Shown here: in pieces, positions 1 to 8,707 of the stretch
Position numbering within the stretch: the stretch's first letter is position 1
How the letters are laid out: every line of letters starts with the position of its first letter
DNA from: Antarcticibacterium flavum
GTDB lineage: Bacteria; Bacteroidota; Bacteroidia; Flavobacteriales; Flavobacteriaceae
Direction: 5' to 3'
DNA length: 64,000 bases
Assembly (NCBI RefSeq): GCF_006159205.1
Contig: NZ_CP040812.1
Coordinates: 1,550,001 to 1,614,000, forward strand
The notes under the pieces: model-generated
What the model was told of the DNA's origin: nothing
Seen by the model: only the letters and a program-made list of their open reading frames with translations
Database searches by the model: none
Program-made: the position numbers and the translations under genes

Positions 1-2
1 AA

Positions 3-65
3 TATCCGAAAGAATCTAAACAGATAAAGGAACTGTATAAAGAATTAGAAGTTCGTAAATTATAA
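3..65 (+). CDS. C-terminal end of an upstream gene (partial)
   Basis: An open frame enters from the left edge and ends at a TAA 64 bases before hsdM. It encodes only 20 lysine- and glutamate-rich residues, too few to identify. The frame lies on the same strand as hsdM, so it may be the tail of another gene of the island. Confidence 0.35.
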   Translation, partial: YPKESKQIKELYKELEVRKL

Positions 66-129
66 ATTTCAAACCACGAATCTCTTATATGGCAGAAGCA
101 GACTTCCTATTAATTACCTCAAATAAGAA

Positions 130-1692
130 ATGACCCAATCCAAGCAACAACTGGAACAACAACTCTGGAATATCGCCAACACGCTCCGCGGAAAAATGGG
201 GGCCGATGAATTTCGGGATTATATATTAGGATTTATATTTTATAAGTACCTGAGCAGGAAGATGGAACTTCACGCCAACAAGATCCTAAAACCTGATAAT
301 TTAACTTTCCACGAACTGGAAGGCCACCCGCAGGAAAAAGAATATCTCGAAGCGGTGAAAGATGATGCTCTGGAGCACCTGGGATATTTCCTGAAACCGT
401 CTGAACTTTTTAGCGAACTCGCCCGTCGTGGGAACGGGAACGGAAAAAGCAAATTCATTCTCGGCGACCTTGCAAAGGTGCTTACCAACATTGAGCAAAG
501 CACAATGGGTAGCGAAAGTGAGGAAGATTTCGGAAATCTTTTTGAAGACCTGGACCTTACAAGCAGCAAGCTTGGAAAGACTGAAGAAGCCAAAAACGAA
601 CTTATCGTAAAAGTACTCACTCACCTGGACCAGGTGGATTTTGACCTGGAGAATACAGAGAGTGACGTCTTGGGTGATGCTTATGAATACCTGATTGGTA
701 AATTCGCTTCCGGTGCCGGAAAAAAGGCCGGGGAGTTTTATACGCCTCAACAGGTAAGTAAGATCCTGGCGAAGCTGGTAACGATTGAAAAGGAGCAGAT
801 CAAAAATGTATACGATCCCACCTGCGGCTCGGGTTCCCTCCTGCTCCGTGTTTCAAAGGAAGCAAATGTAGGAGCATTTTTTGGACAGGAGAGCAATCCT
901 ACCACTTATAACCTATGCAGGATGAATATGATCATGCACGATGTGCATTACAAACGATTTGATATCCACAACGAGGACACGCTGGAGAATCCTTCCCCGC
1001 AGCATCTGGAGGAAAAGTTTGAAGCCATAGTTGCCAATCCTCCTTTCTCTGCCAACTGGAGCGCGAGTCCGCTGTTTATGAGTGATGACCGCTTCTCCCC
1101 TTACGGAAAGCTCGCACCAAAGACTAAAGCTGACTTTGCCTTTGTGCAGCATATGGTACACCAGCTTTCCAATACAGGAACTATAGCTTGTGTGTTACCT
1201 CACGGGGTATTATTTCGCGGCGCGGCGGAAGGACATATTCGTAAATACCTGATAAAAGACAAAAATTACCTGGACGCGGTAATAGGTTTACCCTCCAATA
1301 TTTTCTATGGAACTTCAATCCCTACGTGTATCCTGGTGCTGAAGAAAAACAGGGAGCACAGCAAAGACATTTTGTTCATTGACAGCAGCGAACACTATGA
1401 AAAGATAAAAACCCAGAATTACCTGCGGGAAGAGGATGTGGAGAAGATCATTGACACCTATAAGAACAGAACCACCATTGATAAATACAGCTTTGTTGCA
1501 TCACTAGACGAAGTAAAGGAAAATGATTATAACCTGAACATCCCCCGCTATGTAGATACTTTTGAGGAAGAAGAGCCAGTGGATCTTGATGCTGTTTCTG
1601 CTGAATTAAAAGGGCTGAAAAATGATATTAAAACTACAGATGCTGAAATAGCCGATTTCTGTAACCAATTAGGAATTGAACAACCTTTTTAA
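130..1692 (+). CDS. hsdM: Type I restriction-modification system, methyltransferase subunit HsdM
   Basis: This 520-residue protein is the N6-adenine methyltransferase subunit of a type I restriction-modification complex; with HsdS it methylates the recognition site, and with HsdR it forms the restriction enzyme. The N-terminal third is the HsdM_N helical domain. The SAM-binding motif DPTCGSG lies at residues 229-235 and the catalytic motif NPPF at 303-306, both as expected for gamma-type N6-adenine methylases. Length is normal for the family. hsdS starts one base after its stop codon. I see no convincing promoter in the 65 bases upstream, so it may be co-transcribed with the gene that ends at 65. 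Confidence 0.96.
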   Translation: MTQSKQQLEQQLWNIANTLRGKMGADEFRDYILGFIFYKYLSRKMELHANKILKPDNLTFHELEGHPQEKEYLEAVKDDALEHLGYFLKPSELFSELARRGNGNGKSKFILGDLAKVLTNIEQSTMGSESEEDFGNLFEDLDLTSSKLGKTEEAKNELIVKVLTHLDQVDFDLENTESDVLGDAYEYLIGKFASGAGKKAGEFYTPQQVSKILAKLVTIEKEQIKNVYDPTCGSGSLLLRVSKEANVGAFFGQESNPTTYNLCRMNMIMHDVHYKRFDIHNEDTLENPSPQHLEEKFEAIVANPPFSANWSASPLFMSDDRFSPYGKLAPKTKADFAFVQHMVHQLSNTGTIACVLPHGVLFRGAAEGHIRKYLIKDKNYLDAVIGLPSNIFYGTSIPTCILVLKKNREHSKDILFIDSSEHYEKIKTQNYLREEDVEKIIDTYKNRTTIDKYSFVASLDEVKENDYNLNIPRYVDTFEEEEPVDLDAVSAELKGLKNDIKTTDAEIADFCNQLGIEQPF

Positions 1693-1693
1693 G

Positions 1694-2851
1694 ATGGAGA
1701 CAGAAGTAGAAAGAAATAGGGAACAAAAAATAGCTCCACAATTAAGATTTAGGGAATTTGAAAGTAATTGGATTAAAATTCCACTGGGGAAAATTATAAA
1801 GTCCATTTCTTCTGGAAAAACCAAGCCGGAAGATAATGGTAAATATCCAGTTTTTGGTTCGACAGGAATAATAGGAAATTGTTCATATTTCACTCACGAT
1901 GGCGAATTTATCTTAATTGCACGTGTAGGAGCTAATGCAGGTAAAATTCAAAGAGTTATAGGAAAATTCTCTGTAACAGATAATACTTTGGTGCTTATCC
2001 CTGAAGAAAATAAGCTCCTTCCAAAATTTGCTGAATTATTTCTTATGCATTTCAACTTAAATAAATTAATTTTCGGTTCTGGTCAACCTCTAATTACCGG
2101 CGGTTTAATTAAATCCATTAAAATTATTTTACCATCCCTCCCAGAGCAACAAAAAATCACATCCTTCTTTTCGGTCGTAAATATTAAGCTCCAACAGGTG
2201 ACCCGTAAAAAAGAATTGCTGGAAACTTATAAAAAAGGTGTGATGCAGCAGTTGTTTTCGCAGGATATAAGGTTTAAGGATGAGGATGGGAAGGATTTTC
2301 CGGAGTGGAAATGGGTAAATGGTAATAAACTGTTTGATAATATTTCTGATAAAAATCACAATTCAGATTTGCCCATTTTAGCTATTACTCAAGATCAAGG
2401 TGCAATTCCAAGGGACTTGATCAATTATAAAATCACTGTAACTAAACAAAGTGTAGAAAGTTATAAAGTTGTTCAAAAAGGGGATTTCGTGATAAGCTTA
2501 AGGACCTTTCAAGGTGGAATTGAATATTCTGATTACCACGGAATTTGCAGTCCGGCATATATAGTCTTAAGAGCGAATTCTAAAAATGTAGATAAAACTT
2601 TTTATAAGTTGTACTTAAAAACCCCATTCTACATCAAACAACTACAGAAAAACCTGGAAGGGATTAGAGATGGTAAAATGATTAGCTATAAATATTTTTC
2701 AGAAATAAAATTACCTTTTCCTTCAATTGAAGAACAACAAAAAATAGCGAAATTTTTATCTGCCATTGATGAAAAAATAGAAGCAGTTTCGCAGCAAAAT
2801 GAAAAATCGCAAAGCTTTAAAAAAGGGCTGTTGCAACAAATGTTTGTATGA
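1694..2851 (+). CDS. hsdS: Type I restriction-modification system, specificity subunit HsdS
   Basis: This subunit selects the DNA target. It has the usual two-fold layout: a first target recognition domain over about residues 10-165, a conserved helical spacer containing LPEQQKI, a second recognition domain over about 205-350, and a second spacer with IEEQQKIAKFL at the C-terminus. I chose the ATG at 1694, one base after the hsdM stop; a TTG at 1676 in the same frame would overlap hsdM by 17 bases. The gene is clearly more AT-rich than hsdM, which is common for specificity genes that exchange recognition domains. Confidence 0.93.
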   Translation: METEVERNREQKIAPQLRFREFESNWIKIPLGKIIKSISSGKTKPEDNGKYPVFGSTGIIGNCSYFTHDGEFILIARVGANAGKIQRVIGKFSVTDNTLVLIPEENKLLPKFAELFLMHFNLNKLIFGSGQPLITGGLIKSIKIILPSLPEQQKITSFFSVVNIKLQQVTRKKELLETYKKGVMQQLFSQDIRFKDEDGKDFPEWKWVNGNKLFDNISDKNHNSDLPILAITQDQGAIPRDLINYKITVTKQSVESYKVVQKGDFVISLRTFQGGIEYSDYHGICSPAYIVLRANSKNVDKTFYKLYLKTPFYIKQLQKNLEGIRDGKMISYKYFSEIKLPFPSIEEQQKIAKFLSAIDEKIEAVSQQNEKSQSFKKGLLQQMFV

Positions 2852-2894
2852 TTTTCTTAGAACTGAAAAATAAAATGAATACTAAGGAGCAAAA

Positions 2895-2915
2895 AAGTCG
2901 TGAAAATTACGACTT
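2895..2915. promoter_or_regulatory. Perfect 7-bp inverted repeat upstream of the ncRNA promoter
   Basis: AAGTCGT and ACGACTT form a perfect inverted repeat with a 7-base spacer, ending 6 bases before the TAnnTTTG element. The position suits an operator or part of the -33 region. That function is inferred from position only. Confidence 0.4.
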
Positions 2916-2921
2916 ATGTTG

Positions 2922-2929
2922 TATATTTG
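2922..2929 (+). promoter_or_regulatory. Bacteroidota-type -7 promoter element TATATTTG
   Basis: TATATTTG matches the Bacteroidota -7 consensus TAnnTTTG exactly and lies 71 bases after the hsdS stop. It would start transcription at about 2935, just before the structured RNA. A clear -33 TTG is not seen at the usual spacing. Confidence 0.6.
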
Positions 2930-2934
2930 CTGCA

Positions 2935-3041
2935 ACAGTACACACCACGCTACCCATAAGAACAGCGTCCCAGGGTGTGTCTTTTGCTTTTAAGAGATTA
3001 TATTTAAACCCCACAAGGTCTGGCCTTGCGGGGTTTTTTAT
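2935..3041 (+). ncRNA. Structured non-coding RNA upstream of an Abi_2 gene (abiF-RNA-like)
   Basis: A roughly 105-base transcript is implied by a perfect TAnnTTTG at 2922-2929 and an intrinsic terminator at 3007-3039. It contains an extended hairpin: ACACACC (2940-2946) pairs with GGTGTGT (2974-2980), and inside that ACGCT (2947-2951) pairs with AGCGT (2964-2968), leaving a 12-base loop and a 5-base bulge. The RNA ends 12 bases before the ATG of an Abi_2 gene. A family of structured RNAs upstream of Abi_2/AbiF genes (the abiF RNA motif) has been reported, and this one has the same position and architecture. The 66-codon open frame across it has no known-protein features. The exact 5' end is an estimate. 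Confidence 0.62.
3007..3039 (+). terminator. Intrinsic terminator between the ncRNA and the Abi_2 gene
   Basis: AACCCC-A-CAAGG pairs with CCTTG-C-GGGGTT around a 5-base loop, with one A-C mismatch, and runs into six T residues. It ends 13 bases before the Abi_2 ATG, so the RNA can end separately from the protein gene. Confidence 0.8.
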
Positions 3042-3052
3042 TTTATAAATCT

Positions 3053-3964
3053 ATGTTTGTTAAAAGAGCATTTACAATAAAGGAACAAATTGAGCAGCTT
3101 AAATCCCGGGGGTTAATTATTAACCCTGAGGATGGGGCTGAACATTTCCTTTCCCATATTAGCTACTACAGGCTTGGGGAATACTGGTATGTAATGCAGG
3201 ATGATAAAGTTGCACATACCTTCAAACCAAATAGCAAGTTTGCAGATGTTATCGCTCTTTACAACTTTGACCGGGAATTACGAATCCTGTTATTCGATGT
3301 CATCGAAAAATTAGAAATAAGCCTTCGAACCAAAATGATATACCATCTTTCGCATGAGTTTGATGCCTGGTGGTTTCAAAATTTTGATTTGTTTCAGGAT
3401 AGCAGGGCTTTAGTTAAGACTCTGGCAAACCTGGAAGAAGAAATAAACCGCACGAAAGATATCACTATTAAATCTCACCTCAAGAAACATAAAGACGATC
3501 TACGATTTCCTCCTGCCTGGAAATCTTTAGAGCAAACAAGTTTGGGTGCCTTGTCCAAATTATATGGTAATTTGAAGAACAATATAAAGTCCAAGGACAT
3601 TATTGCGCAGGAATATGGAGCGGTAAATCATACCTACCTCCCAAGCTGGCTACAAAGTATTTCACAGATTAGAAATTATTGTGCTCATCATTCAAGATTA
3701 TGGAACAAAAATTTACCCGGAGCTCCAAAACTTCTTTCCAAACCTCCTTTTGAATGGATTTCTGATGTACCGAAACAGCACGAATTTCTTTATTTGTATG
3801 TTCACCTCTGTTTGATGAAGTATATGCTCAATGTAGTACAACCTGAAAATCATTTTACTGAAAAGCTAAGTGCACTTTTTGAAAAATATCCCAATGTTGA
3901 TCCTAACGCACTGGGGATGAAAACTGACTGGGAGAAAGAACCGCTTTGGGTAAATAGAAATTAA
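3053..3964 (+). CDS. Abi_2 (AbiD/AbiF) family abortive-infection protein, HEPN RNase-like
   Basis: This 303-residue protein belongs to the Abi_2 family, whose members abort phage infection and carry a HEPN-type RNase fold. The N-terminus has the family pattern HISYYRLGEYWY near residues 33-44. The HEPN catalytic motif R-x4-H is RNYCAH at residues 207-212, followed by another His. I start at the ATG at 3053; an upstream TTG at 3026 lies inside the terminator hairpin. The gene sits between hsdS and hsdR on the same strand, directly behind a small structured RNA, which suggests a toxin held in check by that RNA. The next gene begins two bases after its stop. The RNA-antitoxin role is inference. 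Confidence 0.88.
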   Translation: MFVKRAFTIKEQIEQLKSRGLIINPEDGAEHFLSHISYYRLGEYWYVMQDDKVAHTFKPNSKFADVIALYNFDRELRILLFDVIEKLEISLRTKMIYHLSHEFDAWWFQNFDLFQDSRALVKTLANLEEEINRTKDITIKSHLKKHKDDLRFPPAWKSLEQTSLGALSKLYGNLKNNIKSKDIIAQEYGAVNHTYLPSWLQSISQIRNYCAHHSRLWNKNLPGAPKLLSKPPFEWISDVPKQHEFLYLYVHLCLMKYMLNVVQPENHFTEKLSALFEKYPNVDPNALGMKTDWEKEPLWVNRN

Positions 3965-3966
3965 AA

Positions 3967-4515
3967 ATGAAAGCAGAATTTTTAAATAACGAAATCTGGA
4001 TTCTCACATTTGGTGGTGGTTTTCAACGAGCCAATGTTTACAAAGAAAAAAAGGTAACAACCGAAGTTAGAAAAGAATTCCGGCAGGCTTTGAGAGATCA
4101 AATAGAAAAACTTGTTGAAGAGCAATATCATAAAACTGTAACTGAGGAAAAGCATCTAGAAAACATTCATTCTTTAGTAATCTTTTCAAGAAATACAAAA
4201 TTTGGAGTAGCTCCTATTGAAATTAATTTTGGAGTAGCTCAAAAACTTCTCAATCTCTATCTTAAATATTCCTGGTGCGTTGGAAAAATAAAGACAGTAC
4301 CGGTACATTTTCCAGTAGATCGATTAATACAGGGAAAACTAAATGAAGAAGCTAAAGATTCAGGAATACCTAAAATTGAATTAAAAGCCTGGACTCAATT
4401 TGAAAATGAAGAAGACTATCAAAAAGTTATTGAATTCGCTGAAACCGTGAGGGCTAAAAATTATCCCGATAAGTCTTTAGCAGAAATGGAATTAGAAATA
4501 TTTACACGAAGATAA
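3967..4515 (+). CDS. Hypothetical protein in the restriction operon
   Basis: This 182-residue protein matches no family that I recognise. It is soluble by composition, with no signal peptide or membrane segment. The N-terminal stretch is beta-rich with a GGGF turn, followed by a basic, helical, charged segment over about residues 28-65. The stop codon is immediately followed by the ATG of the PD-(D/E)XK nuclease gene, and the Abi_2 stop lies 2 bases upstream, so the three genes form a tight unit. Base composition is AT-rich like hsdS. It could be a partner or immunity factor of the downstream nuclease, but nothing in the sequence proves that. Confidence 0.75.
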   Translation: MKAEFLNNEIWILTFGGGFQRANVYKEKKVTTEVRKEFRQALRDQIEKLVEEQYHKTVTEEKHLENIHSLVIFSRNTKFGVAPIEINFGVAQKLLNLYLKYSWCVGKIKTVPVHFPVDRLIQGKLNEEAKDSGIPKIELKAWTQFENEEDYQKVIEFAETVRAKNYPDKSLAEMELEIFTRR

Positions 4516-5745
4516 ATGGAAAATACTAGAAATTGTCTTAAGTTAATTAGCGAAGCTTCCCGTGTTCTTGAGCATCAAAAGGAAATCTCCACTTTAAAAG
4601 GAGAAAACTTCAACATCTTTTCCATCCTTAAAATGGAATCTAAAGAAAATGCAACTCATTCTGCTTTCTTAGGAGAATTATTGGATCCCGAAGGCTCCCA
4701 TAATTTCGGCAGTACATTTCTAAAAATTTTCTTTGATGTTATTGATGTAAAACACATTGACCTGGAATCTACTAAGGTAAAATTAGAAAGATATGTGGGA
4801 GAGAGGAATGATAATGAAAAAATAGGCGGTAGAATCGATATATATATTTGGGATAAAAACAATTCCTCAATTTGTATCGAGAATAAAATTTATGCCCCTG
4901 ATCAGAATGTACAAATTGAACGATATTGCAATCATAATAAAGATAAGAACCAAGTGTTTTATCTTACTCTTGAAGGAGAAGAGCCAGGAAAAGAGAGCCG
5001 GGGAGATTTGAAACCTGGAGAAAATTTTCATCTTTTGAGTTATGCCGATGATATAGTAGATTGGTTAACGGCATGTGCTAAAGAAGCCTGTAATCTTCCA
5101 ATTATTCGAGAGAGTATCCAGCAGTATATCATACTCATCAAAAAATTAACTAACCAACTTACCGATAATAAAATGGCAGCGGAAATCCAAAAGCTTATTG
5201 CTGAAAATTACACCACGACTAAAACCCTTGCAGCAAACTTAAAAACAGTTGAATTAGAATATACTAAACTCTTTTTAAATGAAATAAAAGGTGAGCTCGA
5301 AAAAGAATTACAGGATGGATGGTCAGTAGAGGTCTATGATGATTTGGAAGAAGCCTGGACAGGCCTTTATATTAGTCATAAGGATTGGCCGGAAAATGTA
5401 TATGTAAAACTTGAAGGACAGTCAAAGGTTCCCTGGAGTGATAGTATTTATGGAATTATTGGAAATGAAAAGGTTTGTAATCGTAAACAACTAAATGATG
5501 AACTGTCTAATGTAGAATTTCTACAGGAAGGCTTTAAGTCGAATAAGGTGTGGCCGTTTTATAAAACTGTCCTTCATTTCAGCAATGATGAGGCACGTGC
5601 TGTTTTATTTATTGAGAATAAAAGAAAAGAACTTGTTTTAGATCTCTCTGAAAAATTTCTGGAATTGGCAAAAGCCTGTGAAGAGCCTTTGAAAAAAGTG
5701 CATCTAACGAATAATGTAAATGGCACTCAAGTTTCTTTAAACTAA
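4516..5745 (+). CDS. PD-(D/E)XK nuclease superfamily protein (PDDEXK_4 type)
   Basis: The N-terminal 200 residues fit the PDDEXK_4 pattern: an early segment NIFSILKMESKENATHSAFL near residues 36-55, an acidic residue D108 in GRIDIYI, and E122-N-K124 in CIENKIYA, followed by a Gln-containing helix. These are the metal-binding and catalytic positions of a PD-(D/E)XK nuclease. The C-terminal half (about 230-409) is of unknown fold and may bind a ligand or nucleic acid. The gene starts directly after the stop of the unknown gene at 3967 and ends 11 bases before hsdR. Proteins of this family are often found in defence islands; the target is unknown. Confidence 0.82.
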   Translation: MENTRNCLKLISEASRVLEHQKEISTLKGENFNIFSILKMESKENATHSAFLGELLDPEGSHNFGSTFLKIFFDVIDVKHIDLESTKVKLERYVGERNDNEKIGGRIDIYIWDKNNSSICIENKIYAPDQNVQIERYCNHNKDKNQVFYLTLEGEEPGKESRGDLKPGENFHLLSYADDIVDWLTACAKEACNLPIIRESIQQYIILIKKLTNQLTDNKMAAEIQKLIAENYTTTKTLAANLKTVELEYTKLFLNEIKGELEKELQDGWSVEVYDDLEEAWTGLYISHKDWPENVYVKLEGQSKVPWSDSIYGIIGNEKVCNRKQLNDELSNVEFLQEGFKSNKVWPFYKTVLHFSNDEARAVLFIENKRKELVLDLSEKFLELAKACEEPLKKVHLTNNVNGTQVSLN

Positions 5746-5756
5746 ATAAAAAGGAT

Positions 5757-8638
5757 TTGAGCTACCAATCTGAAGCAGTATTAGAAAACAACCTGGTCAA
5801 ACAGCTGGAGACCCAGGGCTACGAAAGAGTGCAGGTGAATTCTGAGGCTTCGGTATTGGCGAATCTTAAAAGTCAGCTGGAGGCTTTTAACAACACTTCT
5901 TTTTCTGAAAAGGAATTCGGCAGTATTTTAAATCATCTCGCCAAAGGCAATGTCTTTGAAAAAGGAAAAACCCTGCGCGGACGGTACCAGCTCACCCGGG
6001 ACAATGAAGATTCTTTTTATGTTCGATTTTTAATAATGAGGATTGGACAAAGAATTTGTTCCAGGTCACCAACCAGATCGCCCAGGAAGGAACTTACAAA
6101 AACCGGTATGATGTCACGCTGCTGGTAAATGGTTTGCCGCTGGTGCAAATCGAATTAAAGAGACGCGGACTCGAACTCAAAGAAGCTTTTAAACAAATAA
6201 ACCGCTATAAGCGCCACTCCTACTGGAATAATTACGGGCTGTTCAATTTTGTGCAGCTGTTTGTAATAAGTAACGGAGTGGACACGAAATACTTTTCCAA
6301 CAATCCGCTGCAAACCCTCACTTTTAAGCAGACCTTTTTCTGGGCCGACAGGCAGAACAGAAACATAAAAGAACTTACAGATTTTACCACTGCATTTCTA
6401 AACCCGGATCACCTGGGGAAAATACTTGCTAAGTATATTGTTTTTAACGAGACCCATAAAATTTTGATGGTGCTTCGCCCCTATCAGTTCTATGCGGCAG
6501 AGGCGATAATCAATCAGGTGAAGACCTCCGGGGACAATGCCTACATCTGGCACACCACCGGTTCCGGAAAAACATTGACATCCTTTAAAGCGAGTCAGTT
6601 GCTGATGGACCTGCCGGAGGTGCATAAAGTGGTTTTTGTGGTGGACAGGAAGGATCTGGATTACCAAACGATGAAGGAATTCAACAGCTTCAAGAAAGAC
6701 TCTGTTGATGTTACAGATAATACCTTTTCCCTGGTAAAGCAATTTAGCGATGACACCAAACTCATCCTAACAACCATTCAGAAGCTGAACAATGCCATCT
6801 CCCCCGGCCGTTATCAGTCTAAAATGGACCATTTGCAGGACAAGCGTATTGTCTTCATTTTTGATGAATGCCACCGCAGTCAGTTTGGGGATACGCATAA
6901 AAAGATCACCAGTTTCTTTAATAATTCTCAGCTGTTCGGCTTTACCGGAACACCAATCTTTGCAGATAATGCAGCGAAGAATGACCTGGGAAAACGAACT
7001 ACAAAAGACCTTTTTGGAGAGTGCCTGCACAAATATGTGATCACAGATGCTATCAGGGATCAGAATGTTTTAAAGTTCAGCATAGAATATATTGGCAGGT
7101 ATAAGCAAAAGAGCAATACGTTTATAGATATTGAAGTAGAAGACATAGATACCCGGGAAGTTCTTGACAGCTCTAAAAGGCTGGAAAAGATCACTGATTA
7201 TATCATCAAATATCACGACACCAAGACCAAGAACAGGGAATACTCCTCCATTTTCGCAGTGAGCAGCATTCCAAACCTTATCACCTATTACGAGCATTTT
7301 CAACGGAAGAAAGCTGCCGGGGAGCACGATCTAAGAGTGGCCACCATTTTCACTTATGGAGCCAACGAAGAAGATGAGGAAGCGCAGGGCTTGCTGCCCG
7401 ATAACCAGCTAATGGCAGCCGATGCACTTCCGGTATATAAAACCAGCCACACCCGGGAAAAGCTGGATGAGTTTATTGAAGATTACAACGCGATGTATAA
7501 CACCGCTTTCTCCACCCGGGACAGCAAACAATTTGAGGGATATTTTAAAGACATCAGCAAACGCCTGAAAGAGCGGGAGAAAGTCGGTTTTAAAGACGAA
7601 GATCGCCTGGATATTATCCTGGTGGTCAATATGTTGCTTACGGGATTTGATGCCAAGAAAGTGAACACGTTGTACGTAGACAAAAACCTGCGCCACCACG
7701 GACTTATCCAGGCCTTTTCAAGGACCAACAGGATCCTGGACGAGAAGAAATCCCAGGGAGAGATCCTTTCCTTTAGAAACCTGAAAAAAGCCACTGATGA
7801 AGCCATAGCGCTATTTTCAAACAAAGACGCCAAAGAAGACATCCTCCTCCCCGATTACGAAGTGATCACAGAGAAATTTTCTGAAGCTTTTATTGACCTG
7901 CTCAAGATCGCACCCACAGTAAAAAGCGTGGACAATTTACCCTCGGAAGAAGAGGAACTGGAATTCGTGCAGGCTTTTCGCGCCCTGATAAGAGCAAAGA
8001 ATGTTTTAACCTCCTTTGCCGATTTCAGCTGGGATGATGTGCCAATGGATGAGCAGACCTTTGAAGATTACAAAAGCAAATACCTGGATCTTTACGAGAA
8101 AGCCAAAGGCGATCACCAGAAGAACAAAACCTCCATCCTTGACGATGTGGATTTTGAACTGGAATTGATCCACCGGGACGAGGTGAATGTGGCTTACATT
8201 CTAAAACTACTCGCGGGGCTGAAACAAGCCAAAGGCAAAAATGCCGCCCAGCAGAAAAAGCAAATCCTGGATATGCTCGCCGGAGATGTAGAACTGCGTA
8301 GCAAACGGGAATTGATAGAAAAATTCATAGAAGAGCACCTGCCAAAGATCACCGACATAGATTCCATCCCCGATGAATTTGAACAATACTGGAGCGACCA
8401 GCGAGTGCTCGCCCTTGGGAATTTATGTGAAGAGGAAAACCTGGACAAGGCACAATTCAAATCATTAATAGACGCCTACATCTATAACGAACACGAACCC
8501 CTGCGGGATGAAATTTTCAAGTGTCTGGATAACCGCCCCAGCGTGCTAAAAGCACGGGAGATTGGGGAAAGGATTATTAATAAGATGAAGGTGTTTGTGG
8601 AGGTGTTTGTGAGGGGGTTGGGGCCTAGTGAGAAATAG
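5757..8638 (+). pseudogene. hsdR: Type I restriction subunit HsdR, with a -1 frameshift near 6030
   Basis: The two frames 5757-6128 and 6056-8638 together make a full HsdR. The N-terminal nuclease domain (D and ELK in the segment YDVTLLVNGLPLVQIELK) is followed by a superfamily 2 motor with HTTGSGKT (Walker A) and DECHRSQ (motif II), then a helical C-terminus. Family sequences continue as FFNNEDW at the break, which needs one more T in the T5 run at 6027-6031. As written, the product stops at 6128. The first codon is TTG at 5757 in a context (MSYQSEA) typical of an HsdR N-terminus. Either this is a true inactivation or phase switch, or a base-calling error in the homopolymer. Confidence 0.88.
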
Positions 8639-8707
8639 GACACTCACAAGTAAATATAAAAAATTCCAAAACTATTTCAGTACATTTATTTACTAAAAAA
8701 AAAATTG

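Noticed and set aside
2848..3048. 66-codon ORF between hsdS and the Abi_2 gene
   Set aside because: It runs through a promoter, a hairpin RNA and the terminator stem, and has no protein-like pattern. The non-coding RNA reading explains the sequence better.
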